Shown: positions 20,490 through 31,064, counted from the first letter of the stretch. The stretch is 64,000 bases of DNA from Piezodorus guildinii (GCA_023052935.1 CM041297.1:6934280-6998279); one strand, 5' to 3'. Numbers and translations are program-made. Notes: generated by a model not told the origin, from the letters alone.

Positions 20490-20720
20490 GAAAAGTATTG
20501 ATCTTAAAAATTTTTGAATCCCAATTTTGAACAGAAATGTACGTTTTAGGGTCTCCTGAGTCCAAATATTTCTTACACCCGAGATGTTACAGCACCTTTT
20601 TTCTCAATATCAGCTAACCAGAAGGGCCACTTTATACCATTCATTTTGCACCTTTTAACGAATTTCTCAGAAAGACTATAACAATACTGATTAAACTCGC
20701 TATTTGGTTCTAAAATTGTT
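20490..20720 (-). mobile_element. Family A fragment
   Basis: Reverse-orientation right-hand part of family A, lacking the microsatellite: agtattgatcttaaaaattt, then cgttttagggtctcctgagt, then accagaagggccactttata, ending near aaactcgctatttggttc. Confidence 0.7.
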
Positions 20721-20867
20721 TGTTAGTTTTGTTCGGTTTCAGGGCGTACAACAGCTTGGACATTAACGGTCGATGGTTAGTTATTATGGTTCATTCTTCA
20801 AAGGAGTTAATTCTTTATTCAAGAGGAACTAAAAGGAAAAGAGAATATAATAATAATAATAAATAAT

Positions 20868-21868
20868 TTTTTTTAAATTATATTTTATTGAAATTTACAA
20901 CTGTATACTACAGTACATCAAGTAAATATGCTGATAAAGATATGTAAATGAAAAACGTGAAGAGAAACTGCCCATTGGCAGCACTCTAGTAATCAATCTA
21001 AACAAGAAGGTCTCGAGGCCATCTTCTCTTCAGACGCCTCGGTGGGTTATCAGGGATTGTAGAGGAAGCAAGGATTGAAACTAGTGGATTAGAGTGGGAA
21101 TGGAGTTCGTCATGGAAGGAATGAGACCTGGTACGGGCCAAATCGGCTACATACGGAACTTGGCGGTCTTTATGAATGATTTTGTTCGAGACAAAGTAAG
21201 GAGCGTTGGGGATTTTACGAAGGATTTTGGATTGGATACGGGAAGAATTGGATGGTTTAGTAGAGCCCCATATCTCAACTCCGTAGGTCCAGATAGGCCT
21301 TATGATTGTCATGTAAATGAGTCTTTTGTAGTTAAGTGAAAGATTAGAGCGTCTGTCTACTAAGTGTTGGAGTAGCCGAAAACGTCGAGCAGTTTCTTGT
21401 CTTTTCAGTGTTGTATGCGGATTCCATGTAAGGCGTTTGTCAAGCAGGAGTCCTAAATAGCTGATCTGTTCAACCGGAACAAGCAGAATATCATTAAAGG
21501 AAACTGTAGGGCAGGATGTCAAAGGTTTTCGACGAAGGGTAAAAGTAATTTGATGGGATTTATTGGAATTGATTTTAATTCTCCAATTCTGGTACCATAC
21601 CTCAAGGTCTCTGATGTGGGATTGGAGAGTTTGAGAGGCGATACTAGGATCATTATGAACTGATAGCACGCAAGTGTCATCGGCATAGGTAGAAAGGAAT
21701 GTGTTATAATGGGTTGGGATATCAGCTGTATAAACTGTGTAAAGGATGGGTCCCAGAATGCTGCCCTGAGGAACACCAGCAGACTGGGTTAGAAGAGATG
21801 AATAGAAGCGATTGTGGTTTATTTTGAAGGATCTGTCGGAGAGGTAGGACTGGATGATTAGAAAGTGA
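20868..21868 (-). mobile_element. Jockey-type LINE (family D), 1-kb truncated copy
   Basis: A 5'-truncated Jockey-clade LINE. The coding strand starts in the RT finger/palm (VPQGSILGPILYT, near 21770), passes the catalytic YADDTCVLSV (near 21680) and ends with NPPRRLKRRWPRDLLV and a stop at 20998. The 3' UTR (20997-20880) ends aaatttcaataaaatataat on the coding strand. Confidence 0.88.
20998..21776 (-). pseudogene. Jockey RT C-terminal region, frameshifted
   Basis: Two overlapping frames: 21776-21519 carries the early part out of frame, and 21669-20998 gives 223 open codons. Readable segments are WRIKINSNKSHQITFTLRRK, then YLGLLLDKRLTWNPH, PIWTYGVEIWGSTK and the C-terminal RRLKRRWPRDLL. These match the post-palm and thumb region of Jockey ORF2. 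The copy lacks the endonuclease and most of the RT fingers. Confidence 0.82.
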
Positions 21869-22150
21869 ATAAAAATAATTAAATAGAATAAATAATAATA
21901 ATAATTAGATGTTAATAGGATAAGAAATTAAACAGATACATAATAAAGATGTTATGTCTTCGATAGATGTGTTGGATAGGCAGAGGCTGTTTAACAGTTT
22001 GACTTTTGTTAGAAAAATTAATTACTGCATTTATTACGGGCTCATCATCCCTCAGAACCATTGATATGTTGGGTAAATAATCTGAGATAATCGGAGCATT
22101 CTTAAAATTCTAATTCTAGCATTCAGGTTATAAAATATAGATAGAGATAG

Positions 22151-22412
22151 TGATTACTTGTATCTGGGTGGCTAGCATAACAGCCTCCTATGCCAAAGGG
22201 TTCAAACCTGGAGGTGGGCCTAGGATTTTTTAATGGAAGTAAAAAAATCCTTAGTTATGCCGTCCTTCGGAGGGGATGTTAAAAGGATGTCAGGTACTCG
22301 TTAAAGATCCCTATCCTAATAAAACCTGGATAGGCAAAATTTAGGACTCCCACTGTAGCATCGTCCGATTAGCCATGGTAGCATAAAGTGACGTTAAATA
22401 AATAAACAAACA
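22151..22412 (+). mobile_element. SINE C, nearly complete
   Basis: A tRNA-derived SINE: head with box A-like tatctgggtggctagcat and a box B-like gggttcaaacctgg (a short deletion precedes it), then the conserved body (ttaggactcccactgtagca) and the tail aaataaataaacaaac. It directly abuts a family A fragment. Confidence 0.8.
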
Positions 22413-22700
22413 ATAATATAGATGTACAATATACCGTTGGAAAGTTAAAGATTTATTATAAGTTAAGTGAAAAAATATTACCTTATACTCAAAATTGTAG
22501 AAGCTAATATAAATCTAACTGATTGACGTAGATAATAATATAATAAATTATTTTTCAAAACACACGTTTCTATCGAAACACAATGTAATGTAATTCATTC
22601 TTTAGCGATTTATTTCCATCTAAACTGTATTTTAATATTCTTAAATTGATTTTGACTGCAGAGGTATGTGGAAGTCGTTTGTCGCGTGTAACAGATTTTT
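22413..22700 (-). mobile_element. Family A, left end
   Basis: Reverse-orientation left third of family A, from gtacaatataccgttggaaa to gaggtatgtggaagtcg and acagattttttaac. A second short left terminus (gtgttgcgcgcacgagattt) lies at 22756-22775, perhaps a tandem relic. Confidence 0.75.
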
Positions 22701-22835
22701 TAACTCTAAATCATATAAAAATTCTAATATTGGTTTTACTAATGGAGTGAAAGAAAGTCATGTGTTGCGCGCACGAGATTTTTGGTATTTTTTATAGTAG
22801 TTTGTTAACGTCAATAATCACTTAGTATACTGATA

Positions 22836-23350
22836 ATAATAATAATAATAGGCTTACCGAACCCGAAGGTTCGATGCCGATACCACCAAACTTCGCCTGC
22901 GCAGACTCGTCCAATGTTCACCGCTCAAGCCCAAGCCCCCGAGATCAGCCTTAATGCAATCCTCCCATCGACGCTTCGGCCTACCTTTCGCACGCCTACC
23001 AGTCGGTTCAACGAATACCAACTTTCTCGGAATCCGTTCCTCTCTAATCCCAACAACTTTACGCGCCCATTTGAGTCTCCGCGATGCTATCAACTCAATT
23101 ATATTCACAGGGTACAAACTCCGCAAATTCCGCGTTGTGCAACCTTCTAAACTCCCCAGTGGCCTCATCTCTCTTCGGACCAAATATTTTACGCAGTACC
23201 GTATTCTCGAAAACCTTAAGCCGTTGTTCATCCTTCAAAGTAAGCGACCACGTTTCGCATCCGTAAAGAACCGTTGGAAGAATAATAGTTATTCTTATAA
23301 ATTTTTAAATAAATTCTAACATTTAAGTATTTAGACAGAAGCCGCGCTAA
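22836..23350 (-). mobile_element. RTE-type LINE (family B) with TSD
   Basis: A 515-bp 3' copy with tatactgata on both sides (22826-22835 and 23351-23360). The coding strand (23231-22854) includes NIIELIASRRLKWARKVVG and GRRAKGRPKRRWEDC; upstream coding is shifted. The tail is a TAA/ATT repeat at 22836-22850. Confidence 0.85.
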
Positions 23351-23489
23351 TATACTGATACTAAGTTATTATTAATGTTAAAGAATTATATTGGTCCTGA
23401 TTAATGTTAATTTTTAATGCAATATATACGTTAAACATTTTAATGTACTAACCCAGAAGATAGCGCCACCTAAGCTAGGGGCAGACTGC

Positions 23490-23720
23490 TTTGGTCAGGC
23501 GGACCCTCTGGTCTTAATGTGGATTTATAGAGCAGAGGTCTTAAGTTTCAATTCCGACGAGTAATGTACTGTCCCAGGGCTCTGCTGTATGGCGCTGTAC
23601 AAAGCTTTAGTAAAGACTCTATCACAATCAACAGGAAGGTGGGCTATCTAGTCTTAGCCAGCTCCGAGAAATAGAATACCGTCACGGTTTCAATACTGTC
23701 AAGGTGGGTCAGTTAAAAAA
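23490..23720 (+). mobile_element. Possible tRNA-derived SINE relic
   Basis: The segment tatagagcagaggtcttaag followed by tttcaattccgacgag resembles a tRNA T-arm with box B (GGTTCRANYCC), and the rest is mixed-composition body. No second copy in the window and no TSD, so this is tentative. Confidence 0.3.
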
Positions 23721-23744
23721 AATATCGCTAAAAAAAAGATTAAA

Positions 23745-23995
23745 CTATGGTTTATTGTTTCCAAATAACTATATATCAGGGTATATAGCTTTTTACAGTG
23801 AATTAACTAATATGAAAAGCAATAAATTAATCTAAGGAAAATGGCCGATCACCTTTAAAATAACTGAGTTGTATACCGATATTGGGAAACATTGAAACTT
23901 AAAATTTGAGAGGGGGTAATTTTTTTTTTTTAACGATCACAAAAGTTCATAATTAAAAAAAATGAATGAAATATATATCGTTACAAGAAAAAAAA
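23745..23995. repeat. Family G repeat fragment
   Basis: Shares tggtttattgtttccaaata with 18658 and continues with tatgaaaagcaataaattaa and a gaaacttaaaatttgagagg box similar to 60994-61030. Non-coding. Confidence 0.5.
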
Positions 23996-24024
23996 AAGGT
24001 GACACTAAATTAAAGATTGATTTG

Positions 24025-24312
24025 TTTGTTTGTTTATTTATTTAACGTCACTTTATGCTACTATGGCTAATCGGACGATGCTACAGTGGGAGTCCTAAAT
24101 TTTACCTATCCAGGTTTTATTAGGATAGGGATCTTTAACGAGTACCTGACATCGCACAGGCTCGGGACTACCTTTTAACGTCCCCTCCGAAGGACGGCGT
24201 AACTGAGGATTTTTTATTCCCATTAAAAAATCCTAGGACCACCTGCGGGTTTGAACCCGTGACCTTTAGCATGGGAGGCTGTTACGCTTGCCACCCAGCT
24301 ACAGGTGATCCC
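24025..24312 (-). mobile_element. SINE C, complete with TSD
   Basis: A 288-bp copy between perfect 13-bp TSDs aaagattgatttg (24012-24024 and 24313-24325). The minus strand begins gggatcacctgtagctgggt (box A) and has box B as ggtcacgggttcaaacccgc, then the body and a tail of aaacaaac repeats. It is the best-delimited SINE C here. Confidence 0.9.
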
Positions 24313-24399
24313 AAAGATTGATTTGAATTAAATGAAAATCTAGTACGCGTAATATTCAACCATTACGTACCTCCGTTGTTAAATTAAATTTAATAAATT

Positions 24400-24545
24400 T
24401 TATAATTATATTGAGTTCCGATTTTGTACATTTGTTTCTGACTGATTAATAAATAAAATTATTTATTTTTTTCCGGTACATTTTACAACTCTGTAAATAA
24501 GATACAATTTTTCTTAAATCTTTAACTTCCCAACGACATATCATA
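24400..24545 (+). mobile_element. Family A copy, first piece of four
   Basis: Family A around gtaaataagatacaattttt and aatctttaacttcccaacga. The copy is interrupted by SINE C (24546), Jockey D (24841) and SINE S2 (25757), and resumes at 24826-24840, 25522-25756 and 25975-26005. Confidence 0.65.
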
Positions 24546-24825
24546 GGGATCACTTGTAGCTGGGTGGCTAGCATAACAGTCTTCAATGGCAAAGGTCACG
24601 GGGTCAAACAGGTGGCCCTAGGATCTTATAATGGGAGTAAAACATCCTTAGTTATGCCATCCTTCGAAGGGGACGTTGAAAGGTGGTCCTGAGCCTGTGC
24701 GATGCCAGGTACTCCCTAAAGATTCCTACCTAATAAAACCTGGATAGGCAAAATTTAGGACTCCCACTGTAGCATCGTCCGATTAGCCATAGTAGCATAA
24801 AGTGACGTTGCATAAACAAACTAAC
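24546..24825 (+). mobile_element. SINE C inserted in family A
   Basis: A 280-bp copy with the full order of head, body and tail. A 14-bp TSD with one mismatch (aacgacatatcata at 24532-24545, aacggcatatcata at 24826-24839) is part of the family A sequence. The box B region has lost a few bases. Confidence 0.87.
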
Positions 24826-24840
24826 AACGGCATATCATAC

Positions 24841-25514
24841 TTTTTTTTTTCTTTTTTTTTTTTATTATATTTTATTGAAATTTACAACTGTATAGGAATA
24901 CATCAAGTAAATGTGCTGATTAAAGATAGTGTACATGAAAAATATGGAGAGAAACTGCCCATTGGCAGCACTCTAGTAATGAATCTAAACAAGAAGGTCT
25001 CGAGGCCATCTTCTTTTCAGACGCCTCGGAGGATTGTCGGGAATTGAAGAGGAAGCAAGGATTGAAACTAGAGGGTTAGAGTGGGATTGGAGTTTGTCAT
25101 GGAAGGATTGATACCTGGTTCGGGCCAAATCAGCTACAAAGGGATTATTAAGGTCTTTAGGAATAAGCTTATTCGTGACAAAATAAGGAGCGTTTAGGAT
25201 TTTTCGAAGGATTTTGGATTGTAAGGATTGGATACGGGAAGAATTTGATGGTTTAGTGGAGCCCCATAGCTCAACTCCGTAAGTCCAGATAGGTCTTATG
25301 ATGGTCATGTAGATGAGTCTTTTGTAGTTAAGTGAAATTTTAGAGCGTTTGTCTAGTAAGTGTTGAAGTAACCGAAAGCGGCGAGCAGTTTCTTGTCGTT
25401 TCAGTCTAGTGTGCGGATTCCATGTTAAACGTTTGTCAAGTAGAAGCCCTAGGTAGCGGATCTGTTCAACTGGAACGAGCGGAATGTTATTAAAGGATAC
25501 TGTAGGGCAGGATG
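24841..25514 (-). mobile_element. Jockey-type LINE (family D) inserted in family A
   Basis: 5'-truncated. The T-rich stretch 24841-24863 is the poly-A tail, and coding runs from about 25513 (VSFNNIPLVPVEQIRYLGL region, broken frame) to 24985. Codons 25308-24985 are open with PIWTYGVELWGSTKPSNSS and PPRRLKRRWPRDLL. A short TSD atcatac (24834-24840 and 25515-25521) continues family A. Confidence 0.85.
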
Positions 25515-25521
25515 ATCATAC

Positions 25522-25756
25522 ATTTATATTACAATTCTCCTGTTTGGACAAAAAGTTACCTATAAATTAGGTTTGCTCTATTCTCCTTTAGTTGATAATA
25601 AATTCTTTCATATTGTTTATTTAGCCGTTTTGTATTAATGCTAGCAAGATTAAATGTTTATTTTATTCGAATCCACTAAATTAAAGGTACTTTAGAGAAA
25701 GAAAATTTCTTTCTACAAATATAAAAGCCCATTAAATTGAATATCTATTAAGCGAG
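25522..25756 (+). mobile_element. Family A, third piece
   Basis: Resumes after the Jockey insertion (acaattctcctgtttggaca ... attgaatatctattaagcga) and ends at the S2 SINE insertion. Confidence 0.8.
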
Positions 25757-25974
25757 TTTTTTTTTTTTTCACTCCCACCTCGCCTTTGAAGGCTATACGG
25801 GGGTTTCACGGACCAGGGGTGAGGTTGGGGGTTTAATGCTGAGATAAAAGTCCCCTCTGGTCCCGAGAGTTAAACTCGTAATTTTTGGTTTCAAGGTATT
25901 GGTCATCAGTCAAACAGGAAACGCGTGTTTAAAGCAACGCGCGCTATCTATCTCGGTCACACCGCCCCCATTTC
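25757..25974 (-). mobile_element. tRNA-derived SINE S2 with poly-A tail
   Basis: A ~218-bp insertion in family A, ending in a poly-T run on the plus strand (25757-25769). The minus-strand 5' end, ggtgtgaccgagatagatag then cgcgcg, resembles the D-arm of Leu/Ser tRNAs (GTGGCCGAGnGG), and gagtttaactctcggg is box B-like. A diverged relative lies at 38148-38322. Flanking agcgag/agcaag may be the decayed TSD. Confidence 0.65.
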
Positions 25975-26005
25975 AGCAAGCTTAATCAAAATCGTTGTAC
26001 TCTCA
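25975..26005 (+). mobile_element. Family A, last piece
   Basis: A short continuation (caagcttaatcaaaatcgtt) confirming that the preceding 218 bp is an insertion. The copy is then truncated. Confidence 0.65.
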
Positions 26006-26275
26006 TCAGCTGTAGTAATTGTCAATAATTAATATTAATATTTCCCATAATTACTAAAGATGCCGCTCCCTACCTCCGATAGCCTTGAGGAGCTTATGTC
26101 CAAGACACCTGGGCACGTACACCACTCAAAGAGCTTAGCTACAGGAAGTACTTGGACACAATGGATACTAAACGTTACCATATCTTCCCCTCTACTATCC
26201 CTTCATATATAAGTACCAAATCCTAGAGCCGGGGCACTCCGGTCCAAGATGTTATTATGATAAATTTATGGTATC
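26006..26275. other. Unassigned segment
   Basis: Mixed-composition sequence with no ORF. A TATA-like tatataagta at 26206 followed by a GC-rich patch could be LTR promoter material, but no partner LTR or primer-binding site is visible. Confidence 0.3.
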
Positions 26276-26285
26276 TTATATTAGT

Positions 26286-26965
26286 AGATATATGATTAGT
26301 AGCAGAAATGGTGGCGATCTTGATGATATTAATATATCAGGGCATACTTTTGAACACGTAGAGAAATTCAAGTATTTAGGTTCAATGATAACAAGAAAAA
26401 ATGAAATCCAGGAAGAAATATAGTCTCGGTTTAAGGTGGGAAATGCGTGTTATTATTCAGTTGCTAAGTTACTTAGCTCGCAGCTTCTGTCTAAAAACTT
26501 AAAGGTTAAAATTTATAAAACTGTTATTCTTCCGACGGTTCCTTACGGATGTGAAACGTGGCCGCTTACTTTGAAGGATGAACAACGGCTTAAGGTTTTC
26601 GAAAATAAGGTACTGCGTAAAATATTTGATCCGAAGATAGATGAGGCCACTGGGGAGTTTAGAAGGTTGCACAACGCGGAATTGCGAATTTGAACTCTTT
26701 GAATATAATTTAGTTGATAGCATCGCGGAGACTCAAATGGGCGCGTAATGTTGATGGGCTCGGTGAGGAACGGATTCCGAGAAAGTTGGTTTTCGCTGAT
26801 CCGACTGGTAGACGTCCGAAAGGTAGGCCGAAGCGTAGATGGGAGGATCGCATTAAGGCTGATCTCGGGGGCTTGGGCTTGACCGACGAACATTGGACGT
26901 GTCTGTGCAGGCGAAGTTAGGTGGTATCGGCATCGAACCTTCGGGTTTTATTTCGGGTATTATTA
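26286..26965 (+). mobile_element. RTE-type LINE (family B) with TSD
   Basis: A 680-bp 3' copy between 10-bp TSDs ttatattagt (26276-26285 and 26966-26975). It reads from YMISSRNG through HTFEHVEKFKYLGS, GNACYYSVAKLL and YGCETWPLTL to GRRPKGRPKRRWED. Stops at about 26421 and 26691 break it. It ends in TAT/TTA repeats. Confidence 0.87.
26436..26920 (+). pseudogene. RTE ORF2 C-terminal part, broken
   Basis: Two open stretches in different frames: 26436-26693 with GNACYYSVAKLLSSQLLSKN and YGCETWPLTLKDEQRLKVFE, then 26714-26920 with IASRRLKWARNV and GRPKRRWEDRIKADLGGLGL. A premature stop and a frame shift around 26690-26715 separate them. The protein segment is the thumb and C-terminal region of ORF2. 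Confidence 0.8.
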
Positions 26966-27094
26966 TTATATTAGTTAGAATGTTTCTATTTGTATGTTTC
27001 TATTTTGATTATCAATAAAGTTGCATCAGCTTATATAAACGTGTGATTCATCAAGTATTTAAATTATCGTAGGTAGAAATATCAGGTGTTTTTT

Positions 27095-27263
27095 TTTTTA
27101 TATTTCAATTTTGCCGACGTTTCGGATCAAACATGTTTGCCATCATCAGGGCTACATACATTAGAACAACATATTGATATGTATCACTTTTGTTATTCTG
27201 ATCTTTTAAGACATGATGATCGCTCACAAGTTTAAGCCGAAACGTCAGAAAAATTAAAATATC

Positions 27264-27265
<2 letters not shown>
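27095..27265. repeat. Imperfect palindrome with gacgtttcgg arms
   Basis: Opposing arms: ttgccgacgtttcggatcaa ... ccatcatcaggg on the left and catgatgatcgctcacaag ... aagccgaaacgtcag on the right, separated by ~70 bp. The same motif pair forms the inverted repeat at 51640-51893, and a half site is at 56030-56090. A poly-A run follows (27267-27295). Confidence 0.7.
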
Positions 27266-27297
<32 letters not shown>

Positions 27298-27299
27298 GC

Positions 27300-27890
27300 T
27301 GACTCCCGATTATCTCTATCTACGATAATTCCAACAGTGGACTATACATGTTGAAAAAGTCACAGTAATATGATAAGTCAGTTGGGTTTATTGGAGTTGT
27401 TAAGTAGGTTAAATCTTCTCTCTCTCTGCCTTAAACTAAAGTTGTGTATTCCCTTCCTCACCCCCTTAAAGCTGCTGAGGATCCTCCACTATTGCTGAGA
27501 GGACTACCCTTACAATTGCCTGCTAGGACGGTCAGAGAGCACTCGAAGCAACCACTCAAGAAGCCGTGCCAGCTCAGCAGATGGCTACACTACAGCCGTT
27601 ATCCAAGAGCTATAATTAAGGCCCAAAGCTCAACCGCAGAGAGAAGTATCATCACAGACCTCTATATTGGCTAATGGATGTGGTCTTGGATGACGGATCG
27701 CGTTACAAGTGGCGACCCTAGGCATCAAGAGGTCAATGAGGACTCTCAACGCCGATGATCATTAATGTCTTTAGCAGTATATTCGATTAGTCATCTAGTC
27801 TCCGGAAGGACCTTTATATACTTTATATAGCTCTGTAACTAACAACATCAGAATTAACAAACTTATATATTAACGTCATGTATACTTAAT
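27300..27890 (+). other. Possible LTR and leader remnant
   Basis: A mixed-composition block. The segment 27443-27709 begins tgtgtattcc and ends gttaca, directly followed by agtggcgaccct, which resembles the tggcgacc primer-binding sites of some Ty3/Gypsy elements. No gag/pol frame follows and no second LTR is present, so this is only suggestive. Confidence 0.3.
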
Positions 27891-28662
27891 TACTTGCACT
27901 TACCTATATATAGTAAGAGAAAGTATTACGATCTTGAACATTTTCGAATTCCAGTTTTCAAAGCAAATAAGCGTTTTATGATCAACCAAATAACCAAGTC
28001 TCGCTAAATGGTATGTGTGGTAAGTCTAGAACGAAAACGAAAAGTCGTATCAAACTAAATTTTGTGAAAGCCATACGCCCGATATGTTATATCAACTTTT
28101 TCATCAAAATTCCCTAACCAGAAAAGCCACTTTATAGCATGCACCTTTTTAAGATTTACTCATAAACGGCTTTAACGATTTTGATTAAACTCGCTATTTT
28201 GATGTAAAATGTAACGGGCTTTAATATCATTTAGTTTTTATTCAGTTTAAAATAGTCTGATAGAGTATAAATGCCGATATTTAAAATAAAGTTTTCTGGA
28301 TTCTTTAAAAATAACCATATCATCTTTTTAGCATTGCTAAAAAAAACGGGTAAATATATAAATTGAACGAATTCGATATCCAATAAAGAAGAAAAGAGCA
28401 AAAATATATTGTTTAACAAAATATTATGTTATAAAGAATTTCGTAAATGTTAACGGAGAGTGCTGACACACCGACAACACCAACTGATTGTTATACGTAA
28501 TAATAATTATTAAATTAATTAATTAATAAATTTTAATAAATCACGTGTTTATATTGAAAATAAATTGAATCAATACTTTAAAAATTTATTTAAAAATTCA
28601 TGAAATGATTTTAACTACGGAGGTAAGTGAAAGTCGTGTGTTGCGCGCACCAGTTTTTTTCC
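27890..28662 (-). mobile_element. Family A, full-length but diverged
   Basis: Both termini are present: acttgcacttacctatatat with palindrome relic tatatatagtaagag on the right-end side, and cggaggtaagtgaaagtcgt, then gtgttgcgcgcaccag, at the left-end side. The (AC)n box is reduced to tgtgtggt. Confidence 0.85.
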
Positions 28663-28854
28663 ATCAGTATATTGTATTTATCGAATCTTAAATAAAAAAT
28701 AGAGCAAGCAAACGAGTAGCGTTACGAGTTGATTATAACCTTGATTATAACTCATCAATCAGGTCAGTTCTTCTAAAGCTTTCTACTGTTTCTAGGCCAA
28801 CGGCCGTGCATGGAGGCGATTAGGCCTAGTTGAAGTTGAACCGCTAGTTTTTCC

Positions 28855-29815
28855 TTTCAGAGAGTTCGGTATGAAAAGAAGTATATTTCAGGTTCAATAT
28901 AGGGGCTAATCATTAGCTATGGGATGATAAGGTCTTTATGCGTAATTTTATAAGTAAAAATTAAGGATTCAGATCGAAGATGTAGATTGCAAGGTTTGGA
29001 TGTTTACTAAAACTATCCTGTTACATGCCTATGTGGACGATGTGGCCATTGTTGGAAGTTCCGTCAGCTCTTTTAAAGAGAAAGCTTGAAACTGAAGCAA
29101 GCAGGTTAGGGCTGGAAATCAATGATAAGAATACCAAGCTAATGGTTTTCAAAATCAAGAGACAAGCCCGCCTCCAAAGACATTATATAATTATGATCAT
29201 AGCTTCCAAGTTGTTGAAAGCTTCCATTACCTTGGATCTGCCATAAATGATCAGCTGGGCGAAGAGGAAGAGGTAAGAAAAAGAATCATGCTGAGGAATA
29301 GAGCATATTTCGGCATGTCCAAAATTCTGAAGAGTAGGCTAGTCAGTAATGGCACAAAGTTCAGAATGTACTAAACGTTAATAAAACCTATTGTGACCTA
29401 CGGTAGGGAAACCTGGACCATGAATAAAAAGACAAACAATTTACTAAACCAGTATGAGAGAAGGATACTTAGGTACATCCTAGGACCGATACGTGAAGCC
29501 AGAACATAGCGATGTAGGAAAAATAGAGAGATCTATAATCAATTCTAAGATCCGAACACCTCAGCCAGCATCAGAACCCAGAGATTGAAATGGTTTGGCC
29601 ACCTGATGAGAATGGAGGACAGGCGGATACCAAAACGACTTTACGAGGGCACACCGGATGGAAAGAGAAGCAGAGGGAGACCCAATGGCCGCTGGAGAGA
29701 CAGTGTTCTGCAGGACATACGGCGGACCGCAAGTGAGACGCAGAGAGGAATGGAAGGCGTAGGTTGAGGGAGCCAAGGGCTGCTATATGAGCCTTTTGAG
29801 CTGAGGGAGAAGAAG
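28855..29815 (+). pseudogene. LINE RT C-terminal half (family M), broken
   Basis: The readable order is AYVDDVAIVGSS (29030), KLETEASRLGLEINDKNTK, FHYLGSAINDQLGEEEEVRK, GMSKILKSRLVSNGTKFR, YGRETWTMNKKTNNLLNQYE, ILRYILGPIREART, then [20 protein letters not shown] and [16 protein letters not shown]. This is the palm-to-C-terminus layout of RTE/CR1-like endonuclease-RT proteins. Several stops and frameshifts. 28866-29250 is shared with 8155-8533, so both derive from one family. Confidence 0.8.
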
Positions 29816-29965
29816 AAGGGTTGAATGTTTTAGATGGAGAAATATGATGGTTTAACGGATACATATATTTATTATAAGGGTACGCGAAAAGTAAATTCCA
29901 TTTTATTTTTAATTCTGAACTTAAACAATTTTAGTTTTTGCTGATACAATGTCTAAACTAACTAC

Positions 29966-29966
29966 T

Positions 29967-30022
<56 letters not shown>
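29966..30022. repeat. (TA)n microsatellite
   Basis: A tract of mostly TA, ending in tattatattatattta. The small ORF across it is a repeat artefact. Confidence 0.9.
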
Positions 30023-30024
30023 TA

Positions 30025-30650
30025 TATTTATTTCGTATGTATTACAATTTGTCACAATGGACAATAATAATATCGCTAAAGGATCACATTCATACAATAT
30101 TTACAATATAAACAAAAAGGAAAGTCAAATTCTATAAAATGAAACCAAACTAAATAAACGTATACAATAACAAAATTTGTAGATAAAATAAATACAAATA
30201 AATGAAGTTAACAAATAATTAAACAAAACAGGTCACATTCATACCTATGTACAATATTTACAATCAGCTCGGGAACCCCAGACGGGGCATGTCCGCCCAC
30301 TTGTGGAAGGGCAAGCGAGCCCAAAGGATCCCAGCGGCTTCCTCTCGGCCGCATCACTAGTGAGAGCCAGCGGAAGCTAAGTGAGGGCGCAAAATGTCTA
30401 AGTTCCTGATTTTTGCCACATGTGGATCGAAATCAAATGTGGGTCACTTTTAAAGTTAAAAAGTATAGTTGGTAAAAGCGGTCTAAAGTTCCGTGAGATC
30501 ATTATCAGATGCCACCGAAGCCCGAAGGCCAACACATCAAAGGTCCCTTTACATTTGGGAGGAGGGTCACTCAAAGAGACCATTCATTGGCGTTCAAGAT
30601 GTCTATCTGGTGATGCTATTAGCTAATTACCTTTAATGTAGCTTGTATTC
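30025..30650 (-). mobile_element. Probable LINE 3' UTR region
   Basis: The start (ttatttcgtatgtattacaa, tttgtcacaatggac, cacattcatacaatat) parallels the 3' UTR of the second Jockey subfamily (63187-63444). Farther in, a GC-rich block (30270-30400) has no readable protein motif. I infer a decayed LINE 3' part; function unrecognised. Confidence 0.4.
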
Positions 30651-30763
30651 AAGGCCACGATAAATAATTACGTGCCTTGGTCATTTGGTCATCAAGAAAT
30701 AAATACCTGATCTTCTATTACTTTCACTTATAGAAGAGGAAGAAAGCACTGCTATCCTGGATA

Positions 30764-30784
30764 TATATATATATATATATATAT
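30764..30784. repeat. Short (TA)n tract
   Basis: About 21 bp of alternating TA preceding a Jockey fragment. Confidence 0.85.
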
Positions 30785-31060
30785 TTTTTATATTTATTTA
30801 TAGTGATTTATTTATTATTAAATTATTAATTTATTTATTAATACAATAAGTAAATGTGTAATATGAAAATAAAAAGTCATGAAAATGTCTTGAGAAAGAA
30901 CTACCCACTAGCACTTCACTAACTATTTTAAGGTAGTAGGTCCCGAGGCCACCTTCTTTTCAGTCGCCTTGGAGGGTTATCAGGAATATCTGAGGAAGAT
31001 AAATTACGGACAAGTGGGTTTGTATGGACAGGAAGTTTAGAATGGAAAGAGGAGTATCTA
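30785..31060 (-). mobile_element. Jockey-type LINE (family D) 3' fragment, diverged
   Basis: Coding strand near 30980-30945 reads PPRRLKRRWPRDL, preceded by a mutated thumb region. The 3' UTR follows with an AT-rich end at ~30800. It is severely 5' truncated. Confidence 0.65.
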
Positions 31061-31064
31061 TCAC

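Noticed and set aside
22914..23319. Plus-strand ORFs overlapping RTE copies (also at 15170, 26543, 48420, 56712, 58768 and 61366)
   Set aside because: Antisense shadows of the RTE coding strand; the same shadow recurs with every copy.
24237..24312. tRNA gene
   Set aside because: A and B boxes are present, but this is the head of SINE C: the acceptor stem does not close and the same head recurs at several loci with the SINE body.
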